From positions 1 through 32,175 of the forward strand of contig JAUIEW010000026.1 of assembly GCA_030429365.1 (NCBI GenBank): a stretch of 32,175 bases of DNA, written 5' to 3'. Position numbers and translations under genes: made by a program. The notes under the pieces were generated by a model. That model was given only the letters and a program-made list of their open reading frames with translations, was not told the origin of the DNA and did not search any database. Source of the DNA: Phycisphaerae bacterium. GTDB lineage: Bacteria; Planctomycetota; Phycisphaerae; UBA1845. Of this stretch, positions 22,856 to 30,300 are shown one piece after another; within the stretch, counting starts at the first letter, position 1; each line of letters opens with the position of its first letter.

Positions 22856-23910
22856 GTGTCGATGACCTGACCGGTCACGTTGGTGAGTGGCTGCGTGGTA
22901 CGGGACCGATGTCCGACATCGTGATCTCTTCGCGCATTCGCCTCGCCCGCAACATCGTCGGCTACCCATTCCTGTCGCGCGCGTCGGGCGATGAAAAACG
23001 TGAAATCTACCGTGCGTTGGCCGACGCCCTTGCGAGCGCCGGATTCGGCAGCAACAGCTTCTTCGTCGATATCGAAAACATCAGCGATGTCGATCGTCAA
23101 ATACTCGTTGAGCGCCACCTCATCAGCCGTCAGCACGCCGAAGGTGAAGGAAGCCGCGGCGTATCGGTTTCGTTGAATGAAACCCACGCGCTAATGATCA
23201 ACGAAGAAGATCACCTCCGCATGCAGGTCCTCAAGAGCGGTCTCCAACTCGAAACGCTTTGGAACGACATCAACATCATCGATGATCGTCTCGCGTCGGA
23301 GATTGAGTTCGCGTTTGACGAACGACTCGGATACCTGACCGCGTGCCCGACCAACGTTGGAACCGGGCTCCGCGTTTCGGTGATGCTGCACCTGCCGGCG
23401 CTGAAGATCACGGGCGAGATTGAAAAGGTGATGCGGGCTGCGAAGGATTTGAAGCTGGCTGTTCGCGGTCTATTCGGTGAAGGGACCGACGCGATCGGCG
23501 ACTTTTATCAGGTGTCGAATCAGGTGACGCTGGGCGTTTCCGAAGAAGAGATCATCGACATGTTCTCGGGGCAGATTATCCCACAGATCGTCGAGTACGA
23601 GCGAGCCGCCCGCGAGGCGCTTTCCGATCAGCGCAGCGTTCAGCTCGATGACAAAGTCTGGCGGGCGTATGGCATCCTCGAGAACGCACGGGCGATGGCC
23701 AGTGAAGAAACCATGTTCTTCCTCTCCCATCTGCGGATGGGCGTCAGCATGGGCCGCTTCAACCAACTCGACATCGGCACGATCAACGAATTGTTCCTGC
23801 AGATTCAACCCGCCCACTTACAGAAGCGAAATGGCGGCAAGCTCAGCGGCGAACAGCGCAGCGTCGCCCGGGCCAACTACCTCCGTCAACGCCTCGGACA
23901 CAACAACTAG
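22852..23910 (+). CDS. mcsB: Protein-arginine kinase McsB
   Basis: A 352-residue member of the guanido kinase (ATP:guanido phosphotransferase) family that phosphorylates arginine residues in proteins, marking them for Clp proteolysis. Motifs: VISSRIRLARNIVGYPF (ATP-binding arginines, about 24-40), INEEDHLRMQ (catalytic Glu, about 118-127), CPTNVGTGLRVSVMLHLP (active-site Cys and nucleotide loop, about 165-182) and RGLFGEGTDAIGDFYQVSNQ (about 206-225). Its length is typical of McsB and the creatine-kinase substrate loop is absent. The ATG overlaps the mcsA stop (ATGA), and GGAGG lies 7 bases upstream, so expression is coupled. The RD-loop and phospho-arginine allosteric site are not verifiable by eye. 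Confidence 0.93.
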   Translation: MSVDDLTGHVGEWLRGTGPMSDIVISSRIRLARNIVGYPFLSRASGDEKREIYRALADALASAGFGSNSFFVDIENISDVDRQILVERHLISRQHAEGEGSRGVSVSLNETHALMINEEDHLRMQVLKSGLQLETLWNDINIIDDRLASEIEFAFDERLGYLTACPTNVGTGLRVSVMLHLPALKITGEIEKVMRAAKDLKLAVRGLFGEGTDAIGDFYQVSNQVTLGVSEEEIIDMFSGQIIPQIVEYERAAREALSDQRSVQLDDKVWRAYGILENARAMASEETMFFLSHLRMGVSMGRFNQLDIGTINELFLQIQPAHLQKRNGGKLSGEQRSVARANYLRQRLGHNN

Positions 23911-23917
23911 CTTTCTA

Positions 23918-24445
23918 CTAGCCTTCCACGCCCGAATTTTCTTCCGGAGTGATGAAGGATCGCGCCTCGATCACGAAGAGGTCAGCCCGTCCCCACGTTC
24001 CAAAAAACTCAATCGGAATCGAATCGACGACCGCGCCCGTCGCACCCACCAATTCGATGCAATCGAGTTCGTCATTCGACCGCACATCCGTCGCCCCACC
24101 CCACGAAATGCTTCGCGGTTTACTACCGCGTTCAAGGAGAACAACGCCCGATTGCCAGAGGACGGCTTCGTTGGGCCGGTTGGTGACGAACCTCCACGTC
24201 ACCAGCACACAAAGACCCAGTATTAGAATCTGATGGGCTTCCCATCGCCCGAAAGAAACTTCCCTGGCTGCGATCGCAAACAGACCGAGTCCCACCACCA
24301 ACAGAAACACCGATGACGGTTTCGATTCGCGAACGGTGCGAAATTCCGCGTTGACCGGCACGCCACATTGGCCACACGCCGTCCCCATGCTTGCATTTTT
24401 GATGACGGCATCGCATACGCGACAGGTTTGGTGGTTGGTGAGCAT
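23918..24445 (-). CDS. Zinc-ribbon membrane protein with PH-like C-terminal part, unknown function
   Basis: A 175-residue protein. The N-terminus holds a zinc ribbon, CRVCDAVIKNASMGTACGQCG, of the kind fused to many bacterial membrane proteins. Two hydrophobic segments follow (VFLLVVGLGLFAIAA at about 45-60 and ILILGLCVLVTW at about 72-84). The C-terminal part, VLWQSGVVLLERGSKPRSISWGGATDV, resembles the first strands of bacterial PH/YdbS-like domains. It ends seven bases from the mcsB stop on the opposite strand and starts 98 bases past mreC on the same strand, where mreD would often be. It is not MreD by sequence. No clear SD. Low information; the family is not named. Confidence 0.6.
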   Translation of the reverse strand: MLTNHQTCRVCDAVIKNASMGTACGQCGVPVNAEFRTVRESKPSSVFLLVVGLGLFAIAAREVSFGRWEAHQILILGLCVLVTWRFVTNRPNEAVLWQSGVVLLERGSKPRSISWGGATDVRSNDELDCIELVGATGAVVDSIPIEFFGTWGRADLFVIEARSFITPEENSGVEG

Positions 24446-24542
24446 GGGGCGTCAATCCGCGATTCTATAGGGTCTCCCTGCAGGCAATGCGAAGCATCAC
24501 GCGCTGGCGGCTTGATTGTAGTGCGAATTGGGGAAACGGGAA

Positions 24543-25487
24543 TTATGGCGTTTGGTCGGAGCTCAGATCAACAACGAAGACCTGCCGAAGATCACTCGGC
24601 GTGATCGCGGGAACAACCTTGAGAACGTAAAGCAATGAGTTTTCGGGATCCTGGCTGATTTCGCTGATGGTCCCGATGGTCATCGATGCCGGCAGGTTGG
24701 GGTCGTCTCGGGATGTAAACACATAGTCGCCGACGCGGATGTTGGTTTCGTCGTCGGTTGATTTGACGTAGTTATGGCTGACATCGCGAATCTCCATGCT
24801 GTCGCTGCCTGTCCCGACGAGCCAGAATTCGCTCGATAGCGGGTAAAACTTGCCGGTGGCAGCTCGGGCGACGAGCACGCGAAGGGCTGTCGATTTGTCC
24901 GTCAGCATCCGCACACGGGCGGAATGGGTCCCCACCTGCTCGACGAATCCAACCAGCGTCTCCGCACGCAGCACCGAATAGCCCTCGCGCACCACATCGG
25001 CATCATCGAGTTGCAGCGAGAAATGATGCGAGGCGACGGCTGAGTCTTCCCGCACGCCGCTCAACGTTCCTGCATTGATAAGCCGCGACTTGCGCCAGGC
25101 GAACGCATCGCCCGCAACAACCCGCGCCGGAATCAAACGCCCCTGCCCCAAGCCACGATCGCGGATCTGCGTGGCGCTGGCGTACGCGTTGGAGAGATCT
25201 TCATAGTCGCCGCTGAGTGAGGCCAATCGATGCTTCAATGCGGCGTTTTCGCGGCGGATTTTCTCGGCGTCTTCTGCGGAGAGGCTCTCGCCTGAAGGTG
25301 TGACCACGTCGGTGACGGCGTCGGCAGATCGTGACGTCCAATCCTGGAAGGGAAGGATGACCTGCACGAGGTTGAGAAACTTTCCAGTCAGTCGGGTGGG
25401 CAACATGAACCCTACCACCGAAATCAAGATCAATACGGTGATGATCGTGCGGCGGTTGTTGGCGTGTTTGCGTTTGCTTCGACTCAT
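24543..25487 (-). CDS. mreC: Rod shape-determining protein MreC
   Basis: A 314-residue bitopic inner-membrane protein that links cytoplasmic MreB filaments to the periplasmic cell-wall elongation enzymes. It has a basic cytoplasmic start (MSRSKRKHANNRR), one membrane helix (about 14-31), a coiled coil (SAEDAEKIRRENAALKHRLASLSGDYEDL, about 70-100), and the tandem beta-barrel region with RLIPARVVAGDAFAWRKSRLINAGTLSGVREDSAV, GFVEQVGTHSARVRMLTDKSTALRV and VGDYVFTSRDDPNLPASMTIGTI. A TCAAAC/GTTTGA hairpin at 25500-25519 sits 12 bases ahead of the ATG and might affect its translation. It follows mreB by 164 bases. No mreD, pbp2 or rodA in the window. Confidence 0.9.
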   Translation of the reverse strand: MSRSKRKHANNRRTIITVLILISVVGFMLPTRLTGKFLNLVQVILPFQDWTSRSADAVTDVVTPSGESLSAEDAEKIRRENAALKHRLASLSGDYEDLSNAYASATQIRDRGLGQGRLIPARVVAGDAFAWRKSRLINAGTLSGVREDSAVASHHFSLQLDDADVVREGYSVLRAETLVGFVEQVGTHSARVRMLTDKSTALRVLVARAATGKFYPLSSEFWLVGTGSDSMEIRDVSHNYVKSTDDETNIRVGDYVFTSRDDPNLPASMTIGTISEISQDPENSLLYVLKVVPAITPSDLRQVFVVDLSSDQTP

Positions 25488-25651
25488 GGATTGAACCGCT
25501 CAAACAACGCGGCGTTTGAAGTTACGGCGCGACCGAAGTTCCTGAATCTCAGGTGCGAACCATCCGTGATTCGCCTTCGTCGCAATGGCATGGTCACCAA
25601 GTTCTGTTGCTTTGGTTGGCCGTTGGCGACTGTAACCGCGGAGCGCATCGC

Positions 25652-26704
25652 TTACAAGTCGTCGATGTCCGAGTCGAGCGTGTCTTTCCACATCGCGAGG
25701 TTTTCGAGATAGATCGCCGTACCGCGAGCGACGCAGCTTAACGCGTCATCCACAACGGTCACACTCAACCCCGTCGAACGCTCCATCACCTCATCCAACC
25801 CGCGAAGCAGCGCGCCGCCGCCCGCGAGGTGAATTCCGTTCTCGACAATGTCTGCGGCCAGTTCGGGTTCAGCTTTTTCCAACGTGCGGATGACGCAGTC
25901 GATGATCTGGCCGATCGGTTCTTTCAAAGCTTCGCAGATTTCCTGGCTTGAAACGATGCTCTTACGCGGCAGCCCGCTGACGAGGTCGCGACCACGGACT
26001 TCACGCTGTTCGTCGACATCGTCGATCCCCACCGAGCCGATCTCGATCTTCAACGCTTCTGCCGTTTGCAAACCGATCATCAGGTTGTACGTGCGGCGCA
26101 TGTGGTTGATGATCGCTTCGTCCATGTCGTCGCCCGCGACGCGAATCGACTCGCACACCGCAATGTCAGCCAGTGACATGATCGCGACTTCGGTCGTTCC
26201 ACCGCCAATATCGACGATCATCGATGCGGTTGGCTCTGCGATGGGAAGTCCTGCGCCGATGCCAGCCGCCATGGGCTCATCGACGAGGAAGACACGTCGC
26301 GCACCGGCACGCTCAGCCGAGTTGTAGACTGCCCGCTTCTCGACGGCAGTGATGCCCGAGGGAACCGCGATGACGACACGTGGGCGGAAGAAGTTGTGGC
26401 GGCCATGGACTTTGCGAATGAAGTAACCGAGCATCGCCTCGGTGATGTCGAAGTCCGCGATGACGCCGTTTTTCAAAGGGCGGATGGCGTTGATGCTGCC
26501 CGGGGTCTTGCCAAGCATCTCCTTGGCGACGAGTCCGACGGCATTACCGTTGTCGAGCACGCGGTTGGTACCACGCTTCACGGCGACGACGGAAGGTTCG
26601 TTCAGGACCACGCCCTCGCCCTTCACGCACACCAGGGTGTTGCACGTGCCGAGGTCGATCCCCATGTCAACGCTAAACATGCCGAGAAGTGAATCGAAGA
26701 TCAC
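25652..26704 (-). CDS. mreB: Rod shape-determining protein MreB (bacterial actin)
   Basis: A 350-residue actin homologue that forms membrane-associated filaments steering lateral wall synthesis. ATPase motifs: DMGIDLGTCNTLVCVKGEGVVLNEPSVVA (phosphate 1), AVPSGITAVEKRAV, FLVDEPMAAGIGAGLP (connect 1), MIVDIGGGTTEVAIMSL (phosphate 2) and IHLAGGGALLRGLDEVM (adenosine). The GTG at 26704 is preferred: AAGGA lies 9 bases upstream, and it yields MIFDSLLGMFSVDMGIDLGT, matching the usual MF-x-L-x-G-x-FS opening with its amphipathic membrane-binding helix. The ATG at 26680 is the alternative, and the ORF-track start at 26773 adds unrelated residues. It is preceded by a 48-residue membrane protein and followed by mreC. 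Confidence 0.95.
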   Translation of the reverse strand: MIFDSLLGMFSVDMGIDLGTCNTLVCVKGEGVVLNEPSVVAVKRGTNRVLDNGNAVGLVAKEMLGKTPGSINAIRPLKNGVIADFDITEAMLGYFIRKVHGRHNFFRPRVVIAVPSGITAVEKRAVYNSAERAGARRVFLVDEPMAAGIGAGLPIAEPTASMIVDIGGGTTEVAIMSLADIAVCESIRVAGDDMDEAIINHMRRTYNLMIGLQTAEALKIEIGSVGIDDVDEQREVRGRDLVSGLPRKSIVSSQEICEALKEPIGQIIDCVIRTLEKAEPELAADIVENGIHLAGGGALLRGLDEVMERSTGLSVTVVDDALSCVARGTAIYLENLAMWKDTLDSDIDDL

Positions 26705-26870
26705 AGGCTTGCATCCTTTCGAGCCTTTAAGGATTTGTTGCAGCGCGAATACGTTGGGCCGCGCGTGCCGCATAGTACCCTAAAACAGCGCGCATGCGTA
26801 GCCAAAATCGTCAAATCAGGCGATTTACGTGATTAAGGAAATGCGACCAAAACGTCAAGACGAGTCGGCG

Positions 26871-27017
26871 TTAAAACGGCATCCAGTTTCCGTACAACGC
26901 TTGAGCGCGCATGCTGGTGAAGACAGTGGCGGCCAACAGGAAGATCGTCGCGACAATCACAAGGACGGTGTACACGTTGCTGTTGGGTCGAAGATCTGAG
27001 GGTCCTGTGTCGGCCAT
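26871..27017 (-). CDS. 48-residue single-pass membrane protein, unknown function
   Basis: Reads MADTGPSDLRPNSNVYTVLV at the start, with one membrane helix YTVLVIVATIFLLAATVFTSM (about residues 16-36) and a short tail ending GNWMPF. GGAG lies 9 bases before the ATG at 27017. The ORF-track entry (79 residues from 27110) includes an implausible upstream segment. It lies between the coiled-coil membrane protein gene (121 bases upstream) and mreB (166 bases downstream) on the same strand. Its size and topology suggest a small subunit or regulator. I do not recognise it; the good RBS and clean helix are the reasons for calling it. Confidence 0.6.
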   Translation of the reverse strand: MADTGPSDLRPNSNVYTVLVIVATIFLLAATVFTSMRAQALYGNWMPF

Positions 27018-27138
27018 GAACTGAAACTCCATATCTATCATGCAGTTAAAAAACTGCGGCTTACTAACCCAACGTGTGAAATCTTTGCGAGCAACATTAC
27101 CGCCCGCCAAATGTCACAGCATTTGTGCCTAACAACAG

Positions 27139-28023
27139 CTAGTTGGCGTAGCCCAGTGCGGGCTCATCCATCACCATGTCCGAGGTACGCGGCATGGTCT
27201 TGGCCCGCATGATTCGACCCGCAGCGAGGCCCGGTTCGACGTCGGAAACTTCAAGGTCGGCGATGTAGTCGCGACCACGGTAGATCACAAAAACCATACC
27301 TTCGCGGACGCCGTCGGCGCTACCCACGCTGATGGTGGCCAGGCTTCCCTGAACTTCGAGGATGCGTCCGCGGATCGGCGTGACCGATGCCGACTTGGTC
27401 GCCGGGCGGACACCCACCATGCTCGTCGATGAAATCGCTTCGGGAGTCGCCGACCGGCTACCACCACCGGCAACCTTGCTTGATTCGTCGCGGAGGATGT
27501 TGATCTGCTGTTCGAGAAGGTGCTGCTTCTGCACAAGGACGACAATCTGAGCGGTTTGCTCGTTGACGCGTTCGTTGAGGTCAAGGTTGCGACGCTCGAG
27601 CTGCATGCTGCGCTTTTCGATCTTGTCGAGTTCGTCGCCGGCTTCCTTCCAACCGGTCTGGGCGACCTGCAACTGGTTGCTCAAGCGACGGGCCAACCCT
27701 TCGGCGTCACCCTTTTCCGCCTTAAGACCTGCGACCGTGTCCTGCAGCTCGGCGATCTCAGCCAACTGCGACGCCTGCACGCTTTCCAACTCGGTGATGC
27801 GATCGTTCTTGGCATTACGCGAATCAAGCCAGGCCGTTTTCTCAGCCGCATGTGCTGCAGACAAACTGCGCATGTGCGTTTCGACAACCTTCAACTCTTG
27901 TTGGTAGTCCTCGGCGAGACTCTTCCAACCCGTGGTATTGGCGACGAAGCTGATGGTCGTCATCGTGAAGGCGATGCTGAAAATAACCATCAAGACGACG
28001 AAGATCTTGGTAAGCGTGCTCAA
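27139..28023 (-). CDS. Membrane-anchored coiled-coil protein with small C-terminal beta domain
   Basis: A 294-residue protein starting at TTG (28021-28023), with AAGGAG 6 bases upstream, giving MSTLTKIFVVLMVIFSIAF. The membrane helix is at about 4-30. A long coiled coil follows (about 40-200; heptads such as LAEIAELQDTVAGLKAEKGDAEGLARRLSNQLQ), then a Ser/Thr-rich linker (SRSATPEAISSTSM). The C-terminal domain, RGRILEVQGSLATISVGSADGVREGMVFVIYRGRDYIADLEVSDVEPGLAAGRI, is like the small beta-barrel at the end of FlgT-like and some MreC-like proteins. The topology (short inside, coiled coil plus beta domain outside) resembles MreC. It heads a five-gene minus-strand run that includes mreB and mreC, so a role in the cell envelope or shape is inferred. 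The ORF-track start at 28131 lacks an SD. Confidence 0.7.
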   Translation of the reverse strand: MSTLTKIFVVLMVIFSIAFTMTTISFVANTTGWKSLAEDYQQELKVVETHMRSLSAAHAAEKTAWLDSRNAKNDRITELESVQASQLAEIAELQDTVAGLKAEKGDAEGLARRLSNQLQVAQTGWKEAGDELDKIEKRSMQLERRNLDLNERVNEQTAQIVVLVQKQHLLEQQINILRDESSKVAGGGSRSATPEAISSTSMVGVRPATKSASVTPIRGRILEVQGSLATISVGSADGVREGMVFVIYRGRDYIADLEVSDVEPGLAAGRIMRAKTMPRTSDMVMDEPALGYAN

Positions 28024-28438
28024 GGGAGTCTCCTTGTTGTCGTTGCTGAATCGCGATTGGCCTGGGCGTTGAAACCGCTGGTCACGAAGCGACCGGAAGG
28101 TTCGCACGCGCTGCACACATTCTGCGATCAAGACATCTGTTCGGGATCGATCCGAATTCGGCGGGATCCGAACAGTTCAACTGGCGATTAAGAATGCGAT
28201 ATCGAACCTGAAAACCCCACCAAATGCGGGCGCAATCCGACAACGCATCGACATTTCTAGCCTACCGAAGGGCGATATGCAACCCCTTTAGATGAAATGA
28301 TATACGGCGATCCATCTGCGGTGTGAAGTGTTCTCGAATCAGCGGAATATTGTAAGGGGAAGTTCGAGGATTGAAGCGAAGTTGGCAGATTGGCTGGTTT
28401 GGTCGGGCGGGATGATCAGCCCAGCCACCCCGGTCCGT
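28024..28438. other. 415-base intergenic region
   Basis: Between the 3' end of pyrC and the coiled-coil gene start (both minus strand). It should hold the promoter for the mreB/mreC run. A GGCTGG/CCAGCC pairing at about 28392-28433 could be a weak pyrC terminator but lacks a T-run. I see no gene or RNA here. Confidence 0.5.
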
Positions 28439-29773
28439 CTATTCGGTGATCCACGGGCAAGATTCGTCGAGGTATACCGGCCGACCCGCGACGATGGTCG
28501 CAACGGCTTTCGCCTTCACCCGCCAACCGTCGAACGGCGTATTGCGCGACTTCGACCGGAAGTCCTCAGCCCGAATCGTCCATTCGCGATCGGGATCGAT
28601 CAGGGTGATGCCAGCCGGCTGCCCCACCGCGAGCGTCCCGCCTTCAAGTCCAAGGATACGGGCGGGGTTCGCCGTCATGCATCGAATCAGATCCGACCAA
28701 CCCAATCCACCCGGCCAAATCAGCGCCTTGGCCGCACATGCGAGCGATGTTTCCAGACCGACGATGCCCATCGGCGCTTTGACGAACCCGGCTTGCTTTT
28801 CCTCAGCCGTGTGCGGTGCGTGATCGGTGACGATGCACTCGATGGTGCCGTCGATGACGCCTTCAATGCACGCCTTCACATCATCGCGCGATCGCAAGGG
28901 CGGACTCATTTTGAAATTCGGATCGGGCGTACCGTCTGCGCCGATGACATCTTCATCGCAAAGCAGCAAATGATGCGGACAGACTTCGGTGGTAGCTGGC
29001 ACGCCGTTTCGTTTGGCGCGGCGGATCATGTCCACCCCGATTGCAGTCGAGATGTGAGCGACGTGATAGCGCGTTTCGGTTTCCACGACGATTCGCAGGT
29101 CGCGTTGAATCATCAGTTCCTCACCGCGCGGATCGTACCCCTGCAAACCCAATCTGGTGCTAGTCAATCCTGCGTGCATGACGCCGCTTTTGGACAGGAT
29201 TTTGAATTCGCAGTGCGGGAACAGCGGCCGATCAATCTCGCGAAGTTTTTCCATCACGTCGCGGCAGACATCATCGTCCTCGATACCGTCGCCGTCGTCG
29301 CTGAACGCCACCACACCGGCGTCTTTGAGCGCATCCATGTCGACGAGTTCGCGCCCCTGCCGCCCCACCGTTGCGGCTGCGATGACCTTGACTCGGCAAA
29401 GGTCGATGTCAGCCGCCCGCTTCATCACGTCTTTGACGACAACCACGTGGTCGAGCGCGGGCGTCGTGTTGGGCATGCAGCAAACGGTGGTAAACCCGCC
29501 AGCCACCGCGGCTTCGCAACCGGTCTGCAGCGTTTCCTTATGTTCACCGCCCGGTTCGCGCAGGTGCACGTGGATGTCGATGAGCCCGGGGCAGGCGATC
29601 AAGCCCGGTTTGGCGATGACGTTTTGGATGCCGTCGGGACGGCGTCCCAATCCGATACCGGCGACCCTGCCGTCGCGAACATGGAGCCAGCCGACCCCAT
29701 CCAAATCAGCCGATGGATCGATGATCCTGGCGCCGTCGATGCAATATTCGCGGGGATAGTGTTGTGCGGGCAT
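28439..29773 (-). CDS. pyrC: Dihydroorotase, class I
   Basis: Cyclises carbamoyl-aspartate to dihydroorotate in pyrimidine synthesis; cytoplasmic, zinc-dependent. 444 residues. Metal ligands: DIHVHLREPGGEHKETLQTG (HxH), the His of FPHCEF, AHIS, and the Asp of VTDHAPHTAEEK. MPNTTPALD is the class I substrate motif, and GFTTVCCMPNTTP and SPPLRSRDDV follow the family. The Lys that is carboxylated in class II enzymes is not expected at the class I site. No SD is visible before the ATG at 29773. It is last in a probable operon with the GNAT gene (43 bases) and the cytochrome gene; no pyrB is adjacent. Some class I sequences are inactive PyrX forms, but the ligands here look complete. Confidence 0.92.
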   Translation of the reverse strand: MPAQHYPREYCIDGARIIDPSADLDGVGWLHVRDGRVAGIGLGRRPDGIQNVIAKPGLIACPGLIDIHVHLREPGGEHKETLQTGCEAAVAGGFTTVCCMPNTTPALDHVVVVKDVMKRAADIDLCRVKVIAAATVGRQGRELVDMDALKDAGVVAFSDDGDGIEDDDVCRDVMEKLREIDRPLFPHCEFKILSKSGVMHAGLTSTRLGLQGYDPRGEELMIQRDLRIVVETETRYHVAHISTAIGVDMIRRAKRNGVPATTEVCPHHLLLCDEDVIGADGTPDPNFKMSPPLRSRDDVKACIEGVIDGTIECIVTDHAPHTAEEKQAGFVKAPMGIVGLETSLACAAKALIWPGGLGWSDLIRCMTANPARILGLEGGTLAVGQPAGITLIDPDREWTIRAEDFRSKSRNTPFDGWRVKAKAVATIVAGRPVYLDESCPWITE

Positions 29774-29816
29774 GGTGACTGGATTTTAGCGACGTTGGGG
29801 AGGATTGCACCCTCGA

Positions 29817-30275
29817 TCAACTGGCCGATCGCGTCCATTCCCAGATTGTTCCGTCTTCAGGGTGCTCGATCGTGCCGGCAAACTCGAACCCCAACTTCTT
29901 GAGAATTGAGTTGGATGCGTTTTTTTCCGGGAGGGTGTTGGCAAAGACCGTCAACGTCGGTTCGTGTTCGTGGGCGATCTCCAGAAGTTTCTGGGCCATC
30001 TGCGTGGCGATACCGCGTCCTTCGAATTCGGGGAAGGTGAAGTAAGCGATCTCGACGCGGCCTTTCTTCGGCGCTGCCGTGAATGCACACGTTCCGACCC
30101 ATTGCATCACGCCAGCCGCATCATTCGCGCAAACCAAGTAGCCTGTCCAGGGTGGATTGAATCCCGCGCGCCCGTAGTGGTCGCGCGTCGAGCCCAAGAC
30201 GCCTGACGCCACCTCGGGCAAATCTTTTGCCGGTTCCGCCAACGAACCATCCTGGCGTATCTCAACGAATTTCAT
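29817..30275 (-). CDS. GNAT-family N-acetyltransferase
   Basis: A 152-residue acetyl-CoA-dependent acyltransferase. The core is GTCAFTAAPKKGRVEIAYFTFPEFEGRGIATQMAQKLLEIA: EIAYFTFPEFEGRGIAT supplies strand 4 and the R/Q-x-x-G-x-G/A pyrophosphate loop, and NASNSILKKLGFEFAGTIEHPEDGTIWEW is the typical C-terminal end. Substrate unknown; the EIAY opening is shared with RimJ/RimL-like and small-molecule acetyltransferases. The ATG at 30275 has GGGGG 5 bases upstream and begins MKFVEIRQDGSL; the ORF-track start at 30398 extends into the cytochrome gene. It lies 25 bases after the cytochrome gene and 43 before pyrC. Confidence 0.85.
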   Translation of the reverse strand: MKFVEIRQDGSLAEPAKDLPEVASGVLGSTRDHYGRAGFNPPWTGYLVCANDAAGVMQWVGTCAFTAAPKKGRVEIAYFTFPEFEGRGIATQMAQKLLEIAHEHEPTLTVFANTLPEKNASNSILKKLGFEFAGTIEHPEDGTIWEWTRSAS

Positions 30276-30300
30276 GCCGGCCCCCGATTGCGTTTGCGCG

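Noticed and set aside
28328-29902. 524-residue plus-strand ORF opposite pyrC
   Set aside because: Antisense shadow; the minus frame encodes a complete dihydroorotase.
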